DNA from: CAZJHX01 sp964545715
GTDB lineage: Bacteria; Myxococcota_A; UBA9042; GCA-2863065
Reading direction: 5' to 3'
Length of the DNA stretch: 64,000 bases
Assembly: GCA_964545715.1 (NCBI GenBank)
Contig: CAZJHX010000029.1
Coordinates: forward strand, 1-64,000
In this document: positions 49,201 to 61,200 of the stretch, in pieces
Numbering within the stretch: the stretch's first letter is position 1
How the letters are laid out: every line of letters begins with the position of its first letter
Program-made: the position numbers and the translations under genes
Notes under the pieces: model-generated
Databases searched by the model: none
Seen by the model: the letters and a program-made list of their open reading frames with translations, nothing else
What the model was told of the DNA's origin: nothing

Positions 49201-52200
49201 GGCTCTGAGGGTGCTGGGTTGGACGCCGCTCGGCCTGCGCGCCGAGGTCGGCGACTCCGGCTACCAACGCTGGGTGCTGAAGTCCGAGCTGGAGACCACC
49301 CACGGCGCCGGCAAGCCGCAGAGCGCGCTGCTGGCCGGCGAGCTGACCGCGACCGATCCGGGCGCGCGACGGTCGGCGCTGGAGGCGCTGGCCCGCATCG
49401 CGGATCCGTCGCAGGCCCAGTTGATCGTGCCGCTGCTGGACGACCCACATCGCCTGGTTCGCCGTGAGGCTGCAGAGACATTGACGGCGCTCGGGGCGCT
49501 GCCCGCGGCATCGGCGAGCGCAGCGACGGCGCTGGGACACATGGCCGACGCCGCTGCGCTGGGCGCGGACGCGATCGGCGCGCTCGTCCGCGCTCTGTGC
49601 GAGCAGACCGTAGTCGAGCGCCTGGATGCCGCGATGGCGCTGGGCTCGCTGGCGGGTCGCCTGCTGGCGTCCATGCCGCCGATGCCGGTCGCAGCGCCAC
49701 CGGAGGCGCCGGCAGAAGATGCGGCGGAGACCGAGCCGCCCAAGAAAAAGAAGAAAGCCAAGAAGAAGCCCAAGAAGAAGCCCAAGAAGAAGGACACGGA
49801 AGCGAAGGCCCCAGAGGCCCCGCCGGAGCCGGAAGATCCCCACGCGGAGCAGCGAGCCGAGATCACCGCCGCGTTGGACGCTATCGCCGCAGGGCTGGCG
49901 CGCGGTCTGGCGGATAGCGCCCCGGCCGTGCGTGCCGCGAGCGCATCCGCGCTGGGCGCGGTCGGACCGACCGGCGGCGCCGTCGCTGCGCTGGCAGGCG
50001 CCCTGGCAGACGTCGAGCAGATGGTCGCTTTTGCGGCCGGTGCGGCTCTGGGACGGCTCGACGAGGACGGCCGCAGCGCGCTGCGCACAGGCCTGGGCCA
50101 CACCACCGAGACGGTTCGCGAGGCCGCGCTGGTCGGGCTGGCGAAGTCGGCCGTCGCGGAGGATATCGACCGCATCGCGGGCCTGCTGGCGTCGGATGAG
50201 GACGTGGGCGCGCGCGCTGCGGCGGCCACGACGCTGGGTGCCCTTGGACCGGCCACAGTGGACGCCCTGGCCACCGCGTTGGGCGGTGACTCGCACGAGC
50301 GCGTTCGGACAGCAGCCGCTGTGGCGCTGAGCCAGGCTGCGGTCGCACCTCCCGCGATCGTCGAGGCGCCCGCCGAAGAGTCGAGCGACGATAAGAAGGA
50401 CGCCGAGGGAGCGCCCGCGGACGATTCGGTCGGGACGGCGCGCGACGCCCTGATCTCCGCGCTGGGCGACCGCTTCAGCGAGGTTCGCGAGGCGGCGGTG
50501 GCAGCGCTGGAGGCCATCGGCTGGCGCGCTGAGGGTCCGATCGCCGAGGCGCTCGTCGCGCTGGCGCAGCAGGACTGGACGGCGCTGGGCCGGCTGGGCG
50601 AGGCCGCCGTTCCCTTGCTGGCGCGCGTGACCCACGAGAGCGGCATCGACATCCCGAGTGTACAGCGCCGCGTCGGCGCGCTGACGGCGCTGGCCGAGAT
50701 CGGCGGCACGGACGCGGTGGCGGCGATCGAGCACGGTCTCAGCGACGAGCACGGACTGGCGCGGGCACGGGCGACGCGCGGTATCGCTCGACAGCATGAG
50801 CTTGCGGCGCCGTCGGTTCACGGGACGCTGCGCGAGCTGTTGAGTGCGGATCCCGTGGCCCGGGTCCGCATGGGCGCAGCTGTAGCGCTGGGGACGCTGG
50901 GCGGTGGCGATTCGGTCGGAGTGCTGCGGTCGGCGGCTGAGCATGACTCGGACCCGCTGGTGCGGTTCGCGGCCGCGGAGGCCCTGGCGTCGCCCGGCAT
51001 CCAGGAGACGTCGTTCTTGATCGAGCGACTGACCGATCCGGACGGTCAGGTGCGCGCTGCGGCAGCGATTGCGCTGGGACCCACACGGGACGTGGACGCC
51101 ATCGACCCGCTGATCGCCGCCATGGGCGATGCGGACGCCATGGTCCGGGATGCGGCACAGCGGGCGCTGGCGGAGCTGGGCTGGATGCCGCTGGGGCAGC
51201 GCGCGCACGTCGCAGACATCGGCTACAGCCGGTGGACGACGCGCGAGGAGCTCTCGAGCCGGACCTCGCAAACCGACCAGAAGGCGGCGCTGTCCGTCGA
51301 GCTGACGTCCGAGAATGCGGCCGTCCGCCGCTGCGCGCTGGAGACCCTGGGGCGGTGGCGGGATCCGGCCCTGGCTTCGGGGGTGCTCACCCTACTGGAT
51401 GACCCCGACCGGCACGTCCGCACAGAAGCGGCGCAGACGCTGGGCCTGATGGACGCGACGCCCGCCGATGGCGCGAATGGAGCGCTGGCCCTGGTGGCGC
51501 TGGGCCGTATGCAGGAGGCCGCCGCGCTGGGCGATGTCGCCGGACCTGCCCTGTCCCGAGCCGCGCGTGAGCACTCGCCGGCGCAGCGATCGGGCGCGGC
51601 CGACTCGTTGGGGGCCTTGAGCGCCAAAGTCGCTGCCGCCGCACTGAGCGATGCAGTCGCGGACGAAGACGCGGTCGTGCGACTCAGCGCCGCGAGAGCG
51701 CTTGGCCGGGTTGGAGCCGGCGTGGACGCGCTGGCGCGGACGCTGGCGGACGCCGAGCTGGCGGTGCGGTACGAGGCGGCGCGGTCGCTGGCGGCATGCG
51801 GCAAGCCCGGCATCGGCGCTTTGTCCGCTGCATGCGATCACGAGCAGGCGGCAGCACGACAGGCCGCGTGCCTGGGCCTGGGCACAACAGGCGATCCAAA
51901 GGTGGCGCCCAGCCTGGCCGCGCGAGTGACTGGAGACTCGAGCGCAGATGTCCGTTCGGCAGCCGCGGCGGCGCTCGCGGATGCGGTGCATCCCAAGTCG
52001 GGCGGACCGGCGCTGATCACCGCGCTGGACCACGACGATGACAGCGGCGTCCGCTCGGCCGCCGCGCGATCGCTTCTGGCATACGGCCCCACAGTGGCGC
52101 AAAAGCCGCTGATCGCCGCGCTGGGTGACTCGTCACGCGAGGTGCGCCAGACCGCGCTGGACACGCTGGCCGAGCTCGGGTGGACACCGAAAGACGAGCT

Positions 52201-55200
52201 GGCCACAGCGGTCGTCGCGCTGGCGCAGGAGAACTGGGCCGCCATGGGCCGTCTCGGCGCGACCGCGGTGCCGATGCTGGCGCGGGTTGTGCGGGAGACC
52301 GGCAAGGACGGCGGCAGCGTGGACCGGCGCCTGGGCGCGATCGCGGCGTTGATCGACGTCGGGTCGCGAGAGGCGATCGGCGCCATCGAGCCGGGGCTGC
52401 AGGACGTGACGGGACCGGTGCTGGCTGCGGCAAGTCGAGCGATCGGTCTGCGCGCCGATCTGGCGACCGCCGCGGTGCGCCCCGTGCTGCGCGACCTGCT
52501 CGACGATCCACGGCCCAAGGTCCGCGTGGAGGCGGCAGTCGCGCTGGGGCAGCTGGGAGACGGCGACGCGGTCGGACGCCTGACGGCGCTGGCCGTGGAC
52601 GATCCGGAGCCGGCCGTGCGCCTGGCGGCATCCACGGCGCTGGCGAGCCCCGAGCTGAAGCAGACCGGCTTCCTGGTGCAGCAGCTGGCGGCCGCCGAGG
52701 CCGACGTCCGCGCAGCGGCGTGCCGAGCGCTGGGCGAGAGCGAGGATCCCGACGTCATCGACCCGCTGATCGAGGCGCTGGGCGACGCGGTCTCAGAGGT
52801 CCGGGCAGCCGCGGCGAGCGCGCTGGAGCTGTTGGGCTGGACGCCGGTCGGCGTGCGCCTGGACGTCGCGGACGAGGGCTATTCGCGCTGGCTGCTCAAG
52901 TCCGAGCTGGAGACGCTGCACGGGGCGGGACGGCCGCAGCATGAGCTGCTGCACGCCCAACTGGATGCAGAGGATGCCGGAGACCGGCGATCGGCATTGG
53001 AGGCCTTGATGCGAGCCGGCGATCCGGCGCAGGCGGGAGAGATCGCGCCCCTGCTGGACGACCCGGACCGCTGGGTGCGCCGTGAAGCCGCACAGGCGCT
53101 GATCGCGCTAGGCGGCCTGCCCGCCGCGACGGACACCGGCCTCAAGGCGGCACTGGCCTTTGTGGCGCTCGGGCGCATGACCGAGGCGGCCGGAATCGGC
53201 GCCGATGCGGTGCGGCCGCTCGCGCGGGCGGTCGACGAACATTGGGTGGGCGAGCGACGAGCGGCAGCAACCGCGCTTGGATCGCTGGCGGCGAGACTGG
53301 CAGACGACAAGAAAGCAGGTCCGGTCCGGGAGGCTATCGCTGCAGGGCTGGCCGCCGGACTGCGGGACTCCCAGGCGGACGTGCGGTCGGCATGTGCCCG
53401 GGCGATGGGCCAGGTCGGCGCGGCCGGAGTTGCGTCTGAGGCGCTGACGGGCTCGCTGGGCGACTCGGATGCCGGCGTGCGCTTGGAGGCCGCGGCCGCG
53501 ATGACGCTGTTGGGACCGGATGGCGCTACGGCCTTGAACGCCAGCTGCGGCGACAAACGGGCTGCGGTGCGACGCGCCGCCCTGGCCGGTCTGAGAAACG
53601 TGCCCAAGGCGGCGGATGCGGCCGTGATCGCAAAGCTGCTTGCGGCCGATAACAGCGACTGGGTCCGTACAGCGGCGGCGACCACGCTGGGTGCGATCGG
53701 CGCCGAGAGCGTGGCGGCACTTGCGACGGCGCTGGCCGACGACGATGAGGAGCTGGTCCGGGCCGCGGCGGCCACCGCTATCGGAGCGGCGCTGGACGGG
53801 GCGTCCGGCAAGGCGGCTAAAGCGGCGCTGGAAGCGGGACGTGCGGCGCTGATCGGGGCGCTCGGCGATCGCTTCTCCGAGGTGCGCGAGGCGGCGGTCG
53901 CGGCGTTGGAAGATACCGGGTGGACGCCTGACGACGGCACTGCCCGGGCGCTTATCGCGCTGGCGCGCCAGGACTGGACCGCCCTCGGCGCGTTGGGCGA
54001 GTCGACGGTGCCGATGCTTGCGGGCGTCGTGGGCGAGACGGGCAGCGATATGCCGTCGATTCAGCGTCGGGTCGGGGCGCTGACCGCGCTGATGGAGATC
54101 GGCGGCGGCGACGCGGCCGCTCTGCTGGAGAAGGGCCTGACCGACGAGCACGGCCTGGTGCGCGCAGCGGCGGCCAACGGCGTCGTGCGGCGGCACAAGG
54201 ACGCCGCCAAGTCGGTGCGCCCGCTGCTGAGAGAGATCGTAGGCGGCGACCCGAACGCGCGCGCCCGCCTGGCGGCCGCCATCGCGCTGGGGGTGCTGGG
54301 CGACAAGGACGCGGTCGGGGTACTGCGCGGGGCGGCGGAGAACGACCAGGACCTGACCGTGCAGTTCGCGGCCGCCGAGGCGCTGGCGTCGCCGGCGATT
54401 CGGGAGACGACCTTCCTGATCGAGCGGCTCACAGACACGGAAGCCGGCGTGCGGGCCGACGCGGCGGACGCACTTGGTTCCACAGGCGACGAGGAGGCGA
54501 TCGATCCGCTCATCGCCGCCATGGGCGACTCGGATGCGCTGGTGCGTGACGCCGCGCAGCGCTCTCTAGCCGCGCTGAAGTGGATGCCTCTGGGTGTTCG
54601 GGCGGAGGTCGCGGACGTCGGATACTCGCGCTGGGCGACCAGGGAGGAGGTAGCGGCGCGCGCAGGCACCACGGATCAGAAGAAGGCGCTGGCGTTCGAC
54701 GTGAGCAAAGGCGACGCGGCCGCGCGCCGATCCGCGGTCGAGGCCCTGGGACGCTGGAAGGACGCCGCGCTCTTCAAGGTCGTTCTGCCGCTGCTGGATG
54801 ACCCGGATCGATACGTGCGCACTGAAGCCGTGGAGGCGTTGGCGCTTTTGGGCGAGGTCCCGAACCGCGGACGCGACGGCGGCCTGGCGCTGGTGGCGCA
54901 GGGCAGGATGCACGACGCGGCAGCGCTAGGGGTGGTTGCCGGTGAGGCGTTGTCGCGCGCAGTCCGCGAGCACAGCCTGCGCCAGCGGGCCGATGCGGCG
55001 GACGCGCTGGGGCTTCTGGATGCAAAATCCGCGGAGGCCGCGCTAAGTGACGCGCTGGCCGATGCCGAGGCGGCTGTTCGATTCAACGCCGCGCGTGCGC
55101 TGGGTCGGCTGGGCGCCGGCGTTAAAGCGCTGGCTGTGGCGCTGGCGGATCCGGCGCGATCGGTCAGAGCCGAGGCCGCGGTGGCCCTGGCGAACAACGG

Positions 55201-58200
55201 CAAGACGGGCGTGGCCGCACTGGCGGCGGCGTGCGATCAAGCGGATGCGGGTGCGCGGGAGGCGGCGTGCGTCGGGCTGGGCGCGGCCGGCGACACCAAG
55301 ACCGCAGCCGCCCTGACGCAGCGGCTGAGCAAGGACACGGAGAGCCACGTGCGTGCGGCGGCAGCCACGGCGCTGGGCCAGGTGGTCGAGCCCAAAGCCG
55401 GTGGATCGGCGCTTGTCAGGGCGCTGGAGGGCGACGCGGAGAGCGGTGTACGAGCCGCGGCGGCGCGGGCGCTGGCGGCGTATGGACCAAAGCTGGCCCA
55501 ACCGCCGCTGATCCACGCGCTGGGCGACGCGGCGCGCAGCGTGCGGCAGACCGCGCTGGACGCGCTGGGTAGCCTGGGGTGGACGCCCCAGAGCGACGTT
55601 GCGGCGGCGATCGTGGCGCTGGCACAAGAGGACTGGAGCGGCCTGGCCCGGTTGGGTGAGGTCTCCATCGGCCTGCTGGCGCGCGTTGTTCGGGAGCAGG
55701 GTACAGACAGCGGCAGCGTCGATCGTCGTGCCGGGGCGGTGACGGCGTTGGCGGAGATCGGCGGGAAAGCCGCGGTCGCCGCGGTCGAGCCGGGACTGCA
55801 AGACGTCGCGGGGCCGGTGTTGATTCGGGCCGCTCGCACGATGGGCCTCCACGCGAGCGTGGCCGGCGCGGCTGTGCGGCCGCCGCTTCGCGCGCTGTTG
55901 GAGGACCCGCGTTGGCCGGTGGTGGTCGAGGCGTGCGTGGCGCTGGGCCAGCTGGGCGATACCGATGCGGTCGCGGCGCTGACCGAGCTGGCGGCGGATG
56001 ACGAGTCGGCGCAGGTGCGGCTGGCGGCGGCCACAGCGCTGGCCAGTCCCAAGCTGAAGCAGACCGGCTTCCTGATCGAGCAGCTGGCGGCTGAGGATGC
56101 GGAGATCCGGGCGGCGGCGTGCCGAGCCCTGGGCCACAGCGAGGACCCGAACACCATCGATCCTTTGATCGGCGCTCTGGGCGACGCCGTTGCGGCGGTC
56201 CGCACCGAAGCCGAGACGGCGCTGACCGCGCTGGGGTGGACGCCGGTCGGGGTCCGAGCCGCGGTCGCGGATCAAGGGTACAGCCGCTGGATGCTGAAGG
56301 CGGAGCTGGAGGCCCTGTACGGCGCGGCGGAGACACAGACCGAGCTGCTGCAGGCAGCCTTGGCGGCCCCCGAGGCCACATCGCGACGATCCGCCCTGGA
56401 GGCCCTGGCGCGGTCGAGAGAGACCGGCGCGCAGCCCGCGATCACGGGGCTGCTCAACGATGGGGACGTCTGGGTCCGGCGGGAGGCCGCGCAGACACTG
56501 GCGCGACTGGCGCAGACGCCGAGCGCCGGAACCGGGCTGGCGCTGTGGCACGTCGCCATGGGTGACATGGCCGCGGCGGCCGCGATAGGCGTCGACGCGA
56601 TCGCGGCGCTGGCGCGCGTGCTGGTGGAGCACGAGACCGAAGAGCGGCGGGCGGCGACGCCGGCGCTCGGGTCGTGTCCGGCGAAAGCCGAGGGCGACGT
56701 GGCGGCCATCGTCGCCGCGCTGGCCGGGGCGACTGGTGACGAGGATGCGGAGGTGCGCCTGGGCGCGGCGCGGTCGCTGGGTGAGGTCGGCGCGAGGCCC
56801 TCTGCGGCGAGCGCGGCACAGGCGATCGCGACAGCGTTGAGCGCCGGCCTGGCGGACGCTGAGCTGACAGTGAGGCTGGCGTGCAGCCAGGCGCTCGCGC
56901 GGGTACCGGCCGAGCCGGGCGGGGCGAAGCTGAACAAGGCGTTGGAGCATGCAGACGCGCGGGTCAGGTACGCGGCGCTTGTGGCGTTGCGCGGCGCGCC
57001 GGCGCTGGCGGATGCGGCCCGACTGCGCACGTTGGTTGCGGACGACTCGGACCCGAGCGTACGCACGGTCGCGACGGCCGCCCTGGGGGCGCAGGCGCAG
57101 GATGCGGCGAATACGCTGGCGCTGACCACAGCCCTGACCGCCGACGGGTCCGAGATGGTGCGTGCGGAGGCCGCGACCGCCGTGGGCACAACCGGCGACA
57201 CGGCCGGACAGACCGCCCTGATCGGCGCGCTGGGTGACCGCTATGCGGAGGTCAGAACCGCCGCCGTGAGCGCCCTGGCCACGCTGGGGTGGACCCCGGA
57301 CGGGGCGACAGGTGCGGCCATGATCGCCCTGGCCGAGCAGGACTGGCAGACGCTGGGAACGCTGGGGGCAGCCGCGGTGCCCATGCTGGTCGGCGTTGTG
57401 GCTGAGTCAGGTGATGATCTGCCGGATGCACAGCGACGGGTCGGCGCTCTGAGCGCGCTGGCCGAGATCGGCGGCAAAAACGCGGCGGCCGCGATGGTGC
57501 GGGGCCTGAACGACAACAGCAGTATCGTCCGGGCGATGGCGGCGCGGTGCATTGCGCGACGACACGCCGACCTCGACGAGTCGGTTCTGCCGCGGCTGCG
57601 CACCCTGCTGGCGGACGACCCGTTCTACAAAGTGCGCATCGGCGCGGCCGTGGCGCTGGGTGTGTTGGCCGATCAAAAGGCCGTGAAGCTGCTGCGCGCG
57701 GCAGCGGAGAGCGACGCGGACATGACCGTGCGCTTTGCCGCCGCGGAGGCGCTGGCGGCTCCCGGGCTGAAGGAGACCTCCTTCTTGATCGAGCGGCTGT
57801 CAGATCCCGACGCCGATATCCGCCAGGCGGCGGCCGCCGGGCTGGGGCGCGCGGACGACCCGGACGCGATCGACCCCTTGATCGGCGCGCTGGGCGACGC
57901 CTTTACGCTGGTGCGCGACGCGGCGCAGAGCGCGCTATCGACGCTGGGCTGGATGCCGGTCGGCGTACGCGCGTCGGCCGGTGACATCGGGTACTCACGG
58001 TGGCTGACGCGACTGGAGCTGGAGGCTCGCACCGGGATCAAGCTGGACCAGCAGAAGGCGCTGGCAGCAGAGCTGGGCAACGATGACGCCGGGATTCGCC
58101 AGTGCGCGATCGAAGGTCTGGCGCGGTGGGCGAACCCGCAGCACGGTGCCGCGATCAAGCCGCTGTTAGACGACCCCAACCGCTTTGTCCGCACCGAGGC

Positions 58201-61200
58201 CGCACAGACCCTGGCCGCGCTGGGCGTGGCTCCGGACGCCGGGGCAGACGGGGCGCTGCAACACATCGCGCTGGGTGCGATGGCCGCGGCCGCGGCGCTC
58301 GGCGACGTGGCGGGCCCAGGGCTGGCGCGCGCGCTGGCGGAGCACCCGGCGGACGAGCGGGCGGCGGCGGCGGCGGCGCTGGGCGGGCTGTCGGCCAAGG
58401 TAGGCGCGGCAGCCTTGAGCGTGGCGCTGAGCGACGAAGACGAGATTGTGAGGACGACGGTGGCGGAGGCGATCGGCCGGATCGGCCAAGCGCCGGCGGG
58501 CAAGCCGACACCCAAGACGGCAGCGGACGCGGTAGCGGGCCTGGCCGCGACGCTGTGCGACCCGGTCTTCGGCGTGCGACGAGCGGCGGCGCTGGCGTTG
58601 GCGGGCTGCGGCGCGGACGGCGCCAAGACGCTGGTGCGCGGGCTCGATCACACCGAGCAGACAGGCCGTGAGGCGGCGTGCATCGGACTGGCGGCGACGG
58701 GCGAGGTCAAGGTGGCCAAGGCGGTGGCGGCTCAGCTTGCCAACGATACGGCAGTGCCGGTGCGCATCCAGGCCGCGGTGGCGCTGGGCCGGCTGGTGGA
58801 CCCGAAGAGCGGCGCCCCGGCGCTGATCACCGCGCTGGATGCGGACCCGGGCTCGACCGTGCGAACGGCGGCGGCGCGTGCGCTGGGCGCGTACGGGGCA
58901 AAGACGGCTCAGCAGCCGCTGATCCAGGCGCTGGGCGACCGGTCGCGGTCGGTGCGGCAGATGGCGCTGGACATACTGGCCGAGCTGGGCTGGGTGCCCA
59001 AGGATGAGATGGCCGAGACCGTGGTCGCGCTGGCCCGCGAAGACTGGCCCGCGCTGGCGGCGCTGGGCGCGCATGCCGTGCCGCTGCTGGCGCGCGTGAT
59101 GACGGAGACGGGCACGGATGCGGGTAGCGTCGAGCGGCGGGTGGGCGCCGGGCGAGCCCTGATCGAGATCGGCAGCAAGGCCGCGATGAAGGCGGTGGAG
59201 CCGGGCCTGTTGGACGTCGCGGGGCCGGTTCTGCGGGAAGTCGCCAGAGGCCTGGGCCGGCGTGCAGAGGATGCGCCGAGGACGGTGCTGCCGCATCTGC
59301 GCGCGTTGCTGGACGATCCCCGCGAGCAGGTTCGGGTCGAAGCGGCGGTAGCGCTGGGCAAGCTGGGCGACGCGGACGCGGGACCGATGCTGGTCATTGC
59401 CGCGACCGACGACGAGGACGAGCAGGTGAGGCTGGCGGCCGCCACGGCGCTGGCGAATCCGAAGCTGCGTCAGGGCGGGTTCCTGGTCGACCAGCTGGGC
59501 TCGTCCGATCCCGAGATTCGTGCGGAGGCGGCGCGCGGGCTCGGCGACAGCGAGGATCCCGACGCGATCGATCCCCTGATCGGCGCGCTTGGAGACGCCA
59601 CAGCGACAGTCCGCGGGGCCGCAGCGGACTCGCTGGCGATGCTGGGCTGGACGCCGGTGGGCGTGCGCGGAAACGTGTCGGACGCCGGCTACGGACGCTG
59701 GATGCTCAAGGCCGAGTTGGAGGAGCTTCACGGCGCGGGCAAGACGCAGCAGGCCATGCTGTTGCTGCAGCTTGCAGCCCCCGAGGACGTGGCGCGGCGG
59801 TCCGCGCTGGAAGCCCTGGCGCGCGCGGGGGCGGTTGATGCCGTGAGCGACGTCGTGCCGCTGTTGAACGACGTCGATCGCTGGGTGCGCGCGGAAGCGG
59901 CTGACACGCTGCGGGCTCTGAAGGCCCTGCCGGCGGACGGCGCAAACGCCGCGCTGGCGCTGGTTGGACTCGGCCGCATGGATGAGGCGGCGGCGCTGGG
60001 CGCTGTGGCGATCACGCCGCTGGGCCGGGCGCTGGTAGAAAACGATGGGGACGCGCGCGAGGACGCGGCCGTCGCGCTGAGCACGCTGTCCTCCATGGCG
60101 GCGGTCGACGCGCTGGCGCCGGGTCTCAACGACACGCTGGACGCTGTCCGACAGGCCACTGCGGGCGCGCTGGGCAGCGTCGCGGCCGGGTCGGACAAGA
60201 AGGCGCACGCCGGCGCGGCGACAACGCTGACGCCGGCGATGGCGGACGTGACCGAGCCGGTCAGGCTGGCCGCGGCGGGCGCTATGACCCGGTGTGGCGT
60301 CCCGGGCGCGGAGGCGCTGGCCACAGCGTGCGAGGACGGACGCGCTGAGGTACGTACAGCTGCGGCCGTCGGTCTGGGGCTGCTGGGGGACGCCAAGAAG
60401 GTGCCGCTGCTGGAGCGGCTGGTGCTGAAGGATGCGGACCCGGTTGTGCGGGTCACGTCGGCGTTTGCTCTGGGCCGCCTCGGCAAGGCTGCGGCCAAGC
60501 CGCTGATCACCGCGCTGAGCAAAGACCCCGACGAGACGGTGCGCGCGATGGCCGCGGCCGCGCTGGGACGCACCGGCGCCAAAGAGGCGACCGAGCCGTT
60601 GGTCGGGGCGCTGGGCGACCGATTCCAAGAGGTGCGGGATGCCGCGCTGGGCGCGCTGGATGCCCTGAACTGGCGGCCGGATGGCGGTACGGCGGACGCG
60701 ATCGTGGCCCTGGCGCGCCAGGACTGGAAGGCGCTGGCGCGCGTCGGGGCGGAGGCGGTGCCGCTGCTGGAGCGCGTGGTCACGGAGACCGGCGACGATC
60801 ACGGCAGCGTGGCGCGACGCTCGGGCGCCGTGCGCGGTCTGTTGGTGCTGGCGGCGGACGAGGACATGGGCAAGGCAGCGCGCAAGGCGGCGGTCGCGGC
60901 CGTCGCATGCGGGCTCGATGACGAGCATCGCGGCGTGCGCGGACAGGCCGCGCGGGGGATCGCTGCGCATCACACGCTGGCGAGCCGGAAGGTGCTGCCG
61001 CGACTGAGGGCGCTGCTGACCGAGGACGCGTTCGCCCAGGTGCGCGTCGGAGCCGCGCTGGCGCTAGGGGTCATGTGCGACAAGGACGCGGTAGGTGCGC
61101 TGTACGGCGCTGCGGAGTCCGACCCGGACGTGCTGGTGCAGTTTGCCGCCGCCGAGGCCCTGGCGAACCCGGGCCTGAAGGAGACGCGGTACCTGATCGA

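Noticed and set aside
58166..60973. 935-codon open frame on the minus strand
   Set aside because: Same reason: a shadow of the HEAT frame with biased composition and no recognisable domain.
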